From JAFDVL01 sp043736395 (GTDB taxonomy: Bacteria; Acidobacteriota; Blastocatellia; RBC074), in assembly GCA_043736395.1 (NCBI GenBank), contig JAYTCQ010000264.1, positions 1-29,189 on the forward strand: a stretch of 29,189 bases of DNA, in the 5' to 3' direction. Made by a program: the position numbers and the translations under genes. The notes under the pieces were generated by a model, which did not search any database, was not told the origin of the DNA, and worked only from the letters and a program-made list of their open reading frames with translations. Of the stretch, positions 1-8,700 are shown piece after piece; within the stretch, counting starts at the first letter, position 1, and the number at the start of each line of letters is the position of its first letter.

Positions 1-599
1 CGATCAATCCAAAAACGGAAGGCGTTACGATCACTGCGACGCCGGGAATTGATGCCACGAGAAAGCTTTACCGCGTCGAATTTAATAACCTAGTGATTCC
101 TCAATCCGATGCTTTAGAATCCGGCTACCGTGCTAAAGAGGCTTTAGAACAAGGCTCGCGAGTCGCTAACGTCGCCATCTGTGCCGAAATGGTAGGAGGC
201 ATGGGCTGGGTCGTTGAAAACTCAGTCGCTTACGTTCGAGACCGTCAGCAATTCGGCAAACCGGTTGGAATGTATCAAGCGGTTCAGCATAAATGTGCGG
301 ACATGCTGCTGTTCACTGAGAGTTCGCGTTCAGCCGTATACTACGCGGCCTGGGCTTTAAATGTTGATGATCCTTCGGCCAAATTAGCGGTTTCGATTGC
401 GAAAGCTTATACCTCAGACGGAGCTAGAGAAACCGGAAACCGTGGCATTCAGGTTCACGGCGGAATTGGTTTCACCTGGGAACATAACATGCATCTTTAC
501 TACAAACGATTCAAAGCTTCAGAGACTATGTTTGGCGACGCGACTTATCATCGTGAAGAAATTGCCAAACAGGTAATTGACGAAGAAGGTCACGCGTAA
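1..599 (+). CDS. Acyl-CoA dehydrogenase, C-terminal part (5' end outside window)
   Basis: The reading frame is already open at base 3 and runs to TAA at 597-599, giving about 198 residues; the gene begins upstream of the window. The GTG at 93 is an internal valine codon, not a start. The visible part matches the middle beta-domain edge and C-terminal helical domain of acyl-CoA dehydrogenases: a RQQFGKPVGMYQAVQHKCADM-like stretch that lines the FAD/substrate pocket, then QVHGGIGFTWEHNMHLYYKR, the family's C-terminal signature. Members transfer electrons from an acyl-CoA thioester to electron-transferring flavoprotein during fatty acid or branched-chain acid breakdown in the cytoplasm. Substrate chain length and the catalytic glutamate's subfamily cannot be decided from this fragment. 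A strong terminator follows, so it ends its transcription unit. Confidence 0.93.
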   Translation, partial: INPKTEGVTITATPGIDATRKLYRVEFNNLVIPQSDALESGYRAKEALEQGSRVANVAICAEMVGGMGWVVENSVAYVRDRQQFGKPVGMYQAVQHKCADMLLFTESSRSAVYYAAWALNVDDPSAKLAVSIAKAYTSDGARETGNRGIQVHGGIGFTWEHNMHLYYKRFKASETMFGDATYHREEIAKQVIDEEGHA

Positions 600-622
600 C
601 AGTTCCGACACACCCCGTGTCT

Positions 623-670
623 AAATCAGCTCGTAGTTTGTTTTATCAGGCTATGGGCTGATTTGTTTTT
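623..670 (+). terminator. Rho-independent terminator after acyl-CoA dehydrogenase
   Basis: The arms AAATCAGCTCGTAG (623-636) and CTATGGGCTGATTT (651-664) pair over 14 bp with two G-U wobbles. The loop is 14 nt and a GTTTTT run follows at 665-670. It sits 23 bp after the dehydrogenase stop codon and before the next promoter. Confidence 0.8.
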
Positions 671-681
671 GAGTCAGGAAT

Positions 682-710
682 TTGACTCGATATTTTATCG
701 GACGTAAAAT
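682..710 (+). promoter_or_regulatory. Sigma-70-type promoter for the cytochrome/HD operon, with overlapping inverted repeat
   Basis: TTGACT at 682-687 and TAAAAT at 705-710 are separated by exactly 17 bp, each with one mismatch to consensus. The start of transcription would be near 717, about 50 bases before the ATG at 768. The arms GAGTCA (671-676) and TGACTC (683-688) form an inverted repeat covering the -35 element, so it could be an operator. Confidence 0.6.
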
Positions 711-767
711 TGGGCGAATTTTCTAGTCGTTCTGACATTTTTGCTTACAAAATCTGGAGGCTCGCTG

Positions 768-3155
768 ATGGCTACTTCTGCTACACAAGTTGATTTACCC
801 GCACCTAAATCAAAGGCTTTTCGTTGGTTGAAAATCTTATTGATCACACTAATTTTATTGTTAGGATTTTTTGCGACAATTGGTCTCATGCCTGCGAAGT
901 CTGATTTTGTCGGGAACGAAGGAACTGCCGGAGTTGATCCGAAAGGCGGAGGCTTAAAGAAATCATATCCAGCAATGATTGTCCCGGTTGATAATCCAAT
1001 TCCTGTTGATGCTAAAAATGATCCGCGTGTTGAGCTTGGACGTTTATTGTTTTTCGATCCGATTTTGTCTGGCGCAAATGATACTTCTTGCGCGACTTGC
1101 CATCATCCCGATCTTGGATTTAGCGATGGACGCGGGCTTTCAATGGGGAAGGGCGGAAAAGGTCTTGGCTCTGATCGGACGGGCGGTGAAGTGATTAAGC
1201 GCGGCGCGCCAACTCTTTGGAATGCAGCTTACAACCACAAACAATTTTGGGATGGACGCGCCGAAAATCTGGAAGAGCAAGCGAAAGGCCCCATCACGAA
1301 CGAACACGAAATGGCGGAGAATCCGGAAAATTTAGTTCAGGAATTGAAAAAAATTCCCGAATACGTCCAGAAATTTGATGCGACATTTAAGGGCAAAGAC
1401 GGTTCCGGTTTGACGTTCGACAATATCGCGAAAGCAGTTGCCACATTTGAGCGAACTCTAATTTCAAGCAATACTCCATTTGATAAATTTGTGAACGGCG
1501 ATAAGTCTGCCCTCACGATGGCGCAAAAACGTGGCTTCAATTTATTCCGTTCCGGTAAGACGCGATGCTTTGAATGTCACGGGGTTCCTACTTTCAATAA
1601 TCCTGATTTCAAAATTATCGGAGTCCCTGACGTTGAAGGACAGGACAAAGATTTTGGTAGATTTGATGTGACAAAAGGCGAAGGAAATAAATTTGCCTTC
1701 AAAGTTCCAACCTTACGCAACGTCGCTTTAAATGCGCCGTACATGCACAACGGACGCTTCAAAAATCTCAGCGAAGTTATTGATTTTTACGCGGCTGGTG
1801 GCGGACCGGGAATGGGAAATCCGGTGGCAGGCTTAGACGATAAAATGCGTGCTTACTCGATTTCCAAAGAAGAAAAAGCTGATCTGATCGCTTTTCTGAA
1901 TTCATTAACTGATGAATCGAATTTGCCTGCGGTTCCTAAGCAAGTTCCATCCGGATTAGCGGTTGTAGGTACGATTGCCAATCCTGCTCGCATCGAGGCG
2001 AAGAATTTTAATGTTGGCGCTTCTCCTGAGGAACGAGTCACGCGCAATCCAACTACAATTGTGGTTAAGCCCGGTGAATCAATTCAAACCGCTGTGAACA
2101 CGGCTCGCAATGGCGATACGATTTTAGTGCATCCCGGAATTTATAAGGAAAGCATTCACATAGATCTAGATGACATTACGCTGAAAGGTGTGAATACTGC
2201 CAGCCCTTATGAATTTGCAAAAACAAAACCTACGGAAGCTCAGACTGGAACTTATGGCGTCAAAGGCTGGCCGATTATTGAAGGAAGCAATGAAATCGCG
2301 GATGGCATTGTTGCCACCGGAAGCAATTTTCATATTGAAGGACTTGAATTCAGAAATTTCAAAGCGAATGGAATTCAAGTGCAACATGCGAGCAAACCAA
2401 TCTTTCGGGATTTGCTCGTGAATAATTCGGGCTTATACGGTACCTATCCGGTGAGTTGCACCGGAGTATTGATCGAACGTGTCGCCTGTACCCGGATTGC
2501 CGATGCTGCGATTTACGTTGGGCAATCCCGCGACATCGTAGTCAAAGACAGCATCGCGTGGGCGAGCGTGACCGGAATAGAAATTGAGAATTCAATTAAC
2601 TCTGTCGTCGAAAATAATCACGTCTGGGATAACGCAGCCGGAATTTTAGTTTTCTTACTTCCGAATAATGCCTCAAAAGTTGGACGCGATCACATTGTTC
2701 GCAATAACAAAGTGATTGATAACAATCACGCAAATTTTGGGAATCCAAACGCTATCGTGGGTCAAGTTCCACCCGGCGGCGGAATTCTCGTGATGGCGGC
2801 TGACAATGTTGAAGTCACGAATAATGAAATTCGCGGAAATAATTCTTATGGCGTGGCCGTAACCAGCGTTGAAGTTTCATTCCCGAAAGGCACTCAATTC
2901 GATACCGGCCCGACACCCGAAAATGTCTATATTCATCACAATCAGTTAGTTGGTAATGGGATGAAACCTGATGAGCGGATTCTGAAAACTGGATTCACTG
3001 GCAAAGACCTCCTGTGGGATTTAAGCGGCTCTTCAAACCGCTGGGATGAACCGGTTGGAACGCGAATGTTTTCATTACCAAGTCAGTCGTTGCCTTCCTT
3101 TGTCCGACGCGGATATTGGAGAGCTTTAAATTTCTACGCTAAATATTTAGGATAA
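768..3155 (+). CDS. Membrane-anchored di-heme MauG/cytochrome c peroxidase-like domain fused to a parallel beta-helix domain
   Basis: The protein has 795 residues. ATG 768 is chosen because TCTGGAGG lies just upstream; the longer frame from a TTG at 741 has no ribosome site. A basic stretch then a hydrophobic segment (about residues 22-41) should anchor the protein with its body in the periplasm. Residues about 85-385 are a MauG/CcpA-type di-heme domain. It carries CATCH (C108, C111, H112) and CFECH (C267, C270, H271), RLLFFDPILSG before heme 1, GRAENLEEQA, and APYMHNGRF near 325, where family members have a heme ligand or adjacent residue. Residues about 430-770 carry VKPGESIQTAV, GDTILVHPGIY and many N-rich turns (VENNHVWDNAAGI, VTNNEIRGNNSYG), the pattern of right-handed parallel beta-helix proteins of the NosD/pectate-lyase fold. 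Known MauG/CCP proteins reduce peroxide or oxidise a protein or small substrate. Substrate here is unknown. The HD-domain gene follows 3 bp downstream. Confidence 0.88.
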   Translation: MATSATQVDLPAPKSKAFRWLKILLITLILLLGFFATIGLMPAKSDFVGNEGTAGVDPKGGGLKKSYPAMIVPVDNPIPVDAKNDPRVELGRLLFFDPILSGANDTSCATCHHPDLGFSDGRGLSMGKGGKGLGSDRTGGEVIKRGAPTLWNAAYNHKQFWDGRAENLEEQAKGPITNEHEMAENPENLVQELKKIPEYVQKFDATFKGKDGSGLTFDNIAKAVATFERTLISSNTPFDKFVNGDKSALTMAQKRGFNLFRSGKTRCFECHGVPTFNNPDFKIIGVPDVEGQDKDFGRFDVTKGEGNKFAFKVPTLRNVALNAPYMHNGRFKNLSEVIDFYAAGGGPGMGNPVAGLDDKMRAYSISKEEKADLIAFLNSLTDESNLPAVPKQVPSGLAVVGTIANPARIEAKNFNVGASPEERVTRNPTTIVVKPGESIQTAVNTARNGDTILVHPGIYKESIHIDLDDITLKGVNTASPYEFAKTKPTEAQTGTYGVKGWPIIEGSNEIADGIVATGSNFHIEGLEFRNFKANGIQVQHASKPIFRDLLVNNSGLYGTYPVSCTGVLIERVACTRIADAAIYVGQSRDIVVKDSIAWASVTGIEIENSINSVVENNHVWDNAAGILVFLLPNNASKVGRDHIVRNNKVIDNNHANFGNPNAIVGQVPPGGGILVMAADNVEVTNNEIRGNNSYGVAVTSVEVSFPKGTQFDTGPTPENVYIHHNQLVGNGMKPDERILKTGFTGKDLLWDLSGSSNRWDEPVGTRMFSLPSQSLPSFVRRGYWRALNFYAKYLG

Positions 3156-3158
3156 ATC

Positions 3159-3713
3159 ATGCCTTTTACACGAATGGATGAAAGCTCAACTGCTGAATGG
3201 CAAACCATCGGCAGGGAAGTAGCTAAGCGTCAGGCTTCAATGACGCAGACAATAAAATCAATGCTTTTGCAGCTCGAAGCGCAAACGGACGGCTTTGCAG
3301 TGAATCAACTTATTCACTCCTTGCAGACCGCAACTCGCGCTCAACAAGCCGGAGCTTCAGAAGAATTAATTGTCGCTGCGCTCTGTCATGATATTGGAAA
3401 AGTCATCTCCGTAGCGAATCATCCCGCAATTGCGGCTGAGATTATAAAGCCTTACGTTTCCGAAGAAACCTATCAAATCATCCGCACACATCAGGATTTT
3501 CAAGGCAGGCATTATTATGCACTGATGGGAAAAGACCCGGACGCTCGCAGCCAGTATGCGAACGAATCGTGGTTTGAACTGGCGCAAAAATTTACGGATG
3601 AATGGGACCAAACGTCCTTCGACCCAAATCACGAGACGCTGCCGCTGGAACATTTTGAGCCGATGCTTGAGAGTATTTTCAGGAAGAAAATATTTGCGAC
3701 GATGCAGGCTTAA
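3159..3713 (+). CDS. HD-domain protein, PhnZ/inositol-oxygenase-like (putative mixed-valent diiron oxygenase or phosphohydrolase)
   Basis: The protein has 184 residues and no signal peptide, so it is cytoplasmic. Visible metal-ligand candidates are H53 (in LIHSLQTA), H77-D78 (LCHDIGK), H88, H111 (RTHQDF) and a late aspartate, D147 or D150 (FTDEWDQ). An H, HD, H, H, D series matches HD domains that bind two metals. The spacing, together with the RHYY and WFELAQKFTDEWD segments, resembles PhnZ and myo-inositol oxygenase relatives more than signalling phosphodiesterases. Those enzymes use two irons and oxygen to cleave a C-P or C-C bond. This function is inference; a plain phosphohydrolase is the alternative. 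It starts 3 bp after the cytochrome/beta-helix stop codon and has no promoter of its own, so the two are co-transcribed and translationally coupled. Confidence 0.75.
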   Translation: MPFTRMDESSTAEWQTIGREVAKRQASMTQTIKSMLLQLEAQTDGFAVNQLIHSLQTATRAQQAGASEELIVAALCHDIGKVISVANHPAIAAEIIKPYVSEETYQIIRTHQDFQGRHYYALMGKDPDARSQYANESWFELAQKFTDEWDQTSFDPNHETLPLEHFEPMLESIFRKKIFATMQA

Positions 3714-3752
3714 TTTATGAGAGGCTTGGGATTATTAAGAAAGCTGAGGTAG

Positions 3753-4170
3753 TTAGTTCTCATAAGTAGTCCAAGTGGGTTCACCACCTGTAATCTGACA
3801 AATACTTAAGGGGCTTTGTATAATTTCAAAAGTGACATCCCGCTCCAAATCAACCACTGTTTCGAGGGTTGGATAGACTCTAAATATATCGCGAATATAA
3901 ATTTTTACTAGTCTACCCAGCCCTTGAAGTAATCTTCAAAGATTTGTTTTTTATTCAAAGGCTCGACCATAACCTCATCAATGTATTTGTAATAAAAATT
4001 ACAAACTACAATGTTCATCGAACGTTTAAGGCGTCAGATTTACACTCATCTTTGAAATTAAAAATAAAACTCCATTCAGTCCCACGACCTTCTAACGCCT
4101 TCAGCCGCAGTTGAAGTTTTAACCAGTCGATGTGTTTAAGTTCAATAAATTCAGAATTCTTATTTTTCAT
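3753..4170 (-). pseudogene. Small hypothetical gene broken by two apparent frameshifts
   Basis: No intact gene fills 3714-4175, but three consecutive minus-strand pieces in different frames look coding. Piece A starts at ATG 4170 (MKNKNSEFIELKHIDWLKLQ...) and stops at 4015. Piece B overlaps it by ATGA from 4018 (MNIVVCNFYYKYIDEVM...) and stops shortly after EDYFKGW. Piece C continues in the third frame (LVKIYIRDIFRVYPTLETVV...) to TAA at 3753-3755. Joined by two single-base shifts they give about 140 residues, with normal amino-acid composition throughout. I do not recognise the family. It could be a decayed gene or an intact gene with two sequencing errors. It ends 5 bp after the M20 peptidase stop codon, on the same strand, and could be co-transcribed with it. 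Confidence 0.5.
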
Positions 4171-4175
4171 AATGT

Positions 4176-5459
4176 TTACAATAAACAATCTGCACTGCAC
4201 CATTCACAAATAAAGCTTATCAACGTTTCCGTAACTTCCACCAAAGAATCCAAATCAACCCATTCATCAGGTTGATGGGTATTTCCACCTTTCGGTCCGA
4301 AGAGCAGCGCGGGGGTTTGAAAATATTGATGGAAAATAAACATGTCGCACGGCGCATTGAATCCCTGAACGCTTGCTGGCATACCTGTGACTTTTTGGAA
4401 AGATTCAGCAAGCTGAGTTACTATGGGAGAATTGATTTCAATTTCAGAGCCGGGAAGCCAGTCAATCGCCGGAACGACTTCGGGTTTGATCTGAAATAAA
4501 TCAGGACGAGCGTTGATGATTTCTTCAAACCATTGAGAAAATGCCAGATCAATGTCTTCAAGTTTTTCACCCGGCACTTGCTGCCAGTAAAGCTCAACGC
4601 GGCAGATTTTTGGAATCGTAGTCGGTACCTCCATTCCCCAACCTCCCGCATTTATTTTCAAAACCCAGACAGGAACAGGGTTATCATTCGTCGAGTACAG
4701 CGGATGAATCGGAGCCTGCGCTTTTCTTAGTTTGGCAAAATTCTTCAACTCTCCCAGAAAATAGTGAAGCTGATCCGTGACACCGGATTCCGACTTGCCT
4801 TCTTCAAGAATTCCTCCGTCGTTCGACCTGAAAGTTACGTGAACAATCCGACCACCTAAGTGAGCCGGACAAATAATATTTTGACTTGGTTCGGTTACAA
4901 TAACAGCGTCTGCGTTGTAACCGCGCAACCGCGCTGCGAGTGTTCCGTTCACTCCGCCAAATTCTTCATCTACTACGGATTCAAAAAAGACATCGCCTTT
5001 TAATTTTATTCCCGTATCTACGATTGTTTCGATAGCTACGAGGGCAGCCGCGATGCCACCTTTCATATCATTAGAACCGCGACCATAAAGGCGATTGCCT
5101 TCGATCTCCGCGCCGAACGGATCATGTGCCCATTTTTCCGACCCTATCGGAACAGTATCAATGTGACCTGAGAAGAGAAGCGATTTTCCGCCTCCGCTGC
5201 CGCGCAGCGTCCCCGCTACATTCGGGCGATTCGTGTAGTCGCGTTGATGGCGATAAGCGGGATGGATTTTGAGGTTTTCAATTTCAGAGAAATAATACAA
5301 ATCAGAAGTTAATCCGATTTCTTGCAGCCGGTCATGCAAATATTTCTGACATCTGTACTCCGCACCAATTGGCGGCGTATTCTCAGAAGGAACTCGAACC
5401 AGATCACTCAAGGTCGAGATTAGTTTTTCGCGGAGCATTGTAGGAGTATTAAAATTCAT
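4176..5459 (-). CDS. M20 family metallopeptidase / ArgE-DapE-type amidohydrolase
   Basis: The protein has 427 residues. ATG at 5459 is chosen because AGGA lies 9 bp upstream; a TTG immediately before it is less likely. The metal and catalytic residues of M20 zinc hydrolases are all present: SGHIDTVP (H99, D101), GSNDMKGG (bridging D131), VVDEEFGG (E165 catalytic base, E166 ligand), VTEPS (E190), and a C-terminal GGNTHQPDEW (H395). The lid domain lies between about residues 195 and 310. Family members remove an acyl group from amino acids (ArgE, DapE) or hydrolyse dipeptides in the cytoplasm. Nothing nearby belongs to arginine or lysine synthesis, so the exact substrate is open. A 30-bp perfect palindrome and a tRNA gene lie upstream. 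Confidence 0.9.
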   Translation of the reverse strand: MNFNTPTMLREKLISTLSDLVRVPSENTPPIGAEYRCQKYLHDRLQEIGLTSDLYYFSEIENLKIHPAYRHQRDYTNRPNVAGTLRGSGGGKSLLFSGHIDTVPIGSEKWAHDPFGAEIEGNRLYGRGSNDMKGGIAAALVAIETIVDTGIKLKGDVFFESVVDEEFGGVNGTLAARLRGYNADAVIVTEPSQNIICPAHLGGRIVHVTFRSNDGGILEEGKSESGVTDQLHYFLGELKNFAKLRKAQAPIHPLYSTNDNPVPVWVLKINAGGWGMEVPTTIPKICRVELYWQQVPGEKLEDIDLAFSQWFEEIINARPDLFQIKPEVVPAIDWLPGSEIEINSPIVTQLAESFQKVTGMPASVQGFNAPCDMFIFHQYFQTPALLFGPKGGNTHQPDEWVDLDSLVEVTETLISFICEWCSADCLL

Positions 5460-5521
5460 CAACAGAATTCCTGAAGAGCATTGTTAAAATTCAAGAGTCT
5501 GATAACGAGAGTGTCTTGAAT

Positions 5522-5551
5522 ATTCGGCGAAACGTATACGTTTCGCCGAAT
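5522..5551. repeat. 30-bp perfect palindrome between tRNA-Gln and the M20 gene
   Basis: Each 15-base half, ATTCGGCGAAACGTA on one side and its exact complement on the other, meets at the centre between 5536 and 5537 with no spacer. The centre reads ACGTATACGT. Neither flank has a T-run, so it is not a standard terminator. It lies 63 bp upstream of the M20 ATG and 88 bp downstream of the tRNA gene, in position to be an operator or a processing structure. Confidence 0.85.
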
Positions 5552-5638
5552 GCGGAAATAATTCCTCAAATGCTGTACTTTCACAAGAGCTAATGCAGAA
5601 AAAATTGTTATAGGAAATACTAAGATAAAAAAGGGGGT

Positions 5639-5712
5639 TGGCTGGGAGACAGGGATTCGAACCCCGATAGACGGATTCAGAGTCCGTAGTCTTACCGTTA
5701 GACGATCTCCCA
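5639..5712 (-). tRNA. tRNA-Gln (anticodon CTG)
   Basis: The reverse strand folds as a full cloverleaf. The acceptor arms are TGGGAGA and TCTCCCA, followed by G and an encoded CCA (74 nt including CCA). The D arm contains CTAACGGTAAG. The anticodon stem ACGGA/TCCGT encloses the loop CTCTGAA, giving anticodon CTG for codon CAG. The T arm is GGGGTTCGAATCCCT. A U at position 1 and the CTCTGAA loop fit bacterial glutamine tRNAs. A consensus-like promoter precedes it, and AACCCCCTTTTTT follows the CCA, a T-run where transcription may end. Confidence 0.95.
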
Positions 5713-5723
5713 CCAGACTTGTG

Positions 5724-5752
5724 ATTATCGTTATCCCGACCAGTACTGTCAA
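5724..5752 (-). promoter_or_regulatory. Promoter of tRNA-Gln
   Basis: On the minus strand TTGACA (5752-5747) and GATAAT (5729-5724) are separated by 17 bp. The -35 is perfect and the -10 has one mismatch. Transcription would start about 5 bases before the tRNA 5' end. It lies just past the smc stop codon (5759), so the tRNA need not depend on smc transcription. Confidence 0.75.
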
Positions 5753-5758
5753 GCATCA

Positions 5759-8700
5759 CTAAGTCAATTTTACTGAAATAAGTTTGGAAATGCCCGGGTC
5801 TTCCATCGTTACTCCGTATAATGTTTTAGCCGCTTCCATTGTCCTTTTGCTATGGGTAATGATCATGAATTGAGTACTGGAACTCATCTCTAAAATCTTG
5901 TCAGCAAAGCGACCAATATTAACTTCATCGAGTGGAGCATCGACTTCATCGAGTAGGCAGAACGGGGAAGGGCGGTATTTGAAAATTCCAAGCACAAGCG
6001 CCATGGCGGCCATTGCTTTTTCACCACCGGAGAGCAGGAGAACGTTTTGTAATCTTTTTCCAGGCGGTTGGGCAATAATATCAATTCCACTTTCGAGTAC
6101 ATCAGATTCGTCAATCAGTCGCATTTCTCCATGACCACCGCCGAACAGCTCTAAAAACATTTCCGTAAAATTCTTATTAATCTCATGGAAGGCCTCGACA
6201 AATTTTTCACGCGATCTGTTTTTTATTTCATTGATCGCTGCAAGTGTATTTGCAACAGCGGTTTCGATGTCAGCCTTTTGCTCGACCAAGAAAATAAACC
6301 TCTGTTCGAGTTCTCCTAATTCTTCTAATGCCAATAAATTAACCGGACCGAGATTTTCAATTTTTTGTTTGAGTTCAGCTAATCGAATCTTTCCGGATTC
6401 AAGTTCAAACCCAGCCGGGAAGAAACTTTCCGAACCATTCTCCTCTAAATCTTCAAGTATAAATTCATCATCATCGCTAGTTAATTCAGCCAATACCACT
6501 TCCTTTGCAGGAGTTACTCCTTCAGCATCAGAAATTTGGTTCGTGAGATATTCTTTATATCGAGCGACAAGTTCCTCAAGTGGATCACCAAGATCGGTGT
6601 AGCAGGTAGATTTTAAGTGATCTAAATCCGTCGCAAATTTAGTTTTGGAGATTTCAATTTGTGAAATCGTGTCTCGGGTTTTCGTGATGTCGTCACGGAG
6701 CTTCGTTAGTTCTTTTTCAATTTGGGCCAGCAAGTCTTTTTTCTGCGCAAGTTCAGAGGCAAGGGATTCAGTATCAATTGTAATATTTGCTAATTCTTCA
6801 TCTTCAATCAGAATTGATTCGGCAATTTTCTCGAGGTTTTCATTTAGTGAAGCGGTGGTTTCTTCAGCTTCTAACGCTTCCATCTGAGAACGTGACAAGC
6901 GCTGAGAAATGTCCTGTTTTTCGTTTTCCAAGCGCCGGATTTCATTCTGTAAAGCCTTTCTTCGCTCGGATTTAGCGGCGAAGTCGGCGCGCCGACGTGA
7001 AAGCTCCTGTGCCCGTTCCTGCGATTTTTCACGCATCAGTAAGACGCTTGCCTGTGAAACTTCGGCTAATTGATCGGCTGCTACTAACTGATTTTCCGCA
7101 TTGATTAATTCATTTTCAGCATGAGAAAGCTTGGCTTTGAATTCACTTAGTTCATTACTTACCTGATGTTTTTCCTTTTCAACAATAGTGAGATGATTAT
7201 TGGCTCGTTCAAGTTCTCGTCGAAGCTGCTGTTCGAGGCCACGTTGAACGGCTACATCTTTTTCGATTTGTCGGAATTGCGTATCAAGCTGAATTCTTTC
7301 CTGAATTGATAATGCTAGTTTTGATTTAAGATCTGATAAATGTTCCAGTTGGTCTTCAAAGCACATTGTTAGTTGCTCAACTTTGTCATTCAGTTCGGCT
7401 ATCTCCCGCTTGAGCGCCAGGACTCCGATGCTTTGTTCCGCGGTACTCCCTCCGGAAATAATTCGTCCTGCGCTGATAAACTCACCGGTTTTTGTTAGAT
7501 ACGATGACCCTTTACCATTTGACTGGATTGAGCTTTGAATAGCCATTTGAATTTCCTGTGCAAGATATGTATCGCTGATCCGTGGCAAGGCGTGACCAAG
7601 AATTTCACTAATTTCCGGTTTTAAACCAAGGACGTCAATAAGACGAACTACACTGGAATCGGTAGAGTTGTGTCCGTACTGTGCTGACATAGTCGAAGCA
7701 CGTTTTTCAAGAATTAAAAATGTCGCTCGTCCATGTTTTCCGGCTTTGAGAAAATCTATCGCATTAATCGCATCTTCAAAAGTTGGCGCCAGGAGGTACT
7801 GCATCTCTTCGCGCAGACCCGCTTCGACAATTTTTTCCAAGTCAGCATTAACGTTGATGTGGTCACCAAGTGTGCCAAGAATTTTGAATGGGGCATTTCC
7901 ATTTTTATTTTTGATTTCTTTTGTAATCGCCTGGACAGCTTCAGAGTAATAGGCTTTTTGATCGTCCAGTTCCTGCAATGATTTCAAGCGCTGTTCGGCA
8001 GTCGTTAATTTATTTCGCAGCTCTGCCAGTCCTTGTTGCTTAACCTGTTCATCACTTTGAAAATGCGTGATGACCGAATTCAATTCAGTTAGTGCGGCTG
8101 AGAGTTCAGACTGTTTGATCTCAATTTCGCTGATATTTTCTGTGCTTTTTTGAATTTCTGAATGTAGGTTAAGGCTTTGCGAGCTGGCGCGTTCACGCTC
8201 AACCTCCAGACCTTCAATCTGGCGTTGGCATCGTTCGCAAGCCTCTGTGAATTGACGAACCAGTTGACGCCAGCGTTCGCGAAGCGTGGCATTTTCCGTA
8301 CGTTTTGCCTGGGCTTCCGTGAGTGCTAATTCGATCCCGCGATCCGTCAGAGACTGTTGTTGAAAATCTTTTTCGATCTCGGAAAGGGAAGTGGATTCCT
8401 CGTTAATTTCCTGTTCAATCGAAATCAATTGAGACTTTAACCGTTCGGCTTCCTGTTCGGTTAATTCCCGGCGTTCGCTGATGGCTACTTTATCTCGCGC
8501 CGAATCATCCAGACGACGCTTGAGATTATTAAGTTGTTCCTCCAGATAAGTTTTTTGCTGCCTGGCTTTTTGAATAGATAGATTTTTTTCAGAGACTGCG
8601 TGACGGTATTCGAGCAGTCGCCCCTCAGAATTTTCAACTTGAAGATTAAGCCCGACTTTTTGCGATTCAGCGTTCGCGAGACCGGTAACTAATTCCTGTT

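Noticed and set aside
5459..5759. Two minus-strand open frames covering the tRNA-Gln region
   Set aside because: They overlap the tRNA gene and its promoter, and have no ribosome site or family resemblance.
6231..6887. Serine-rich plus-strand open frames inside smc
   Set aside because: They are antisense shadows of glutamate/leucine-rich coiled-coil codons.
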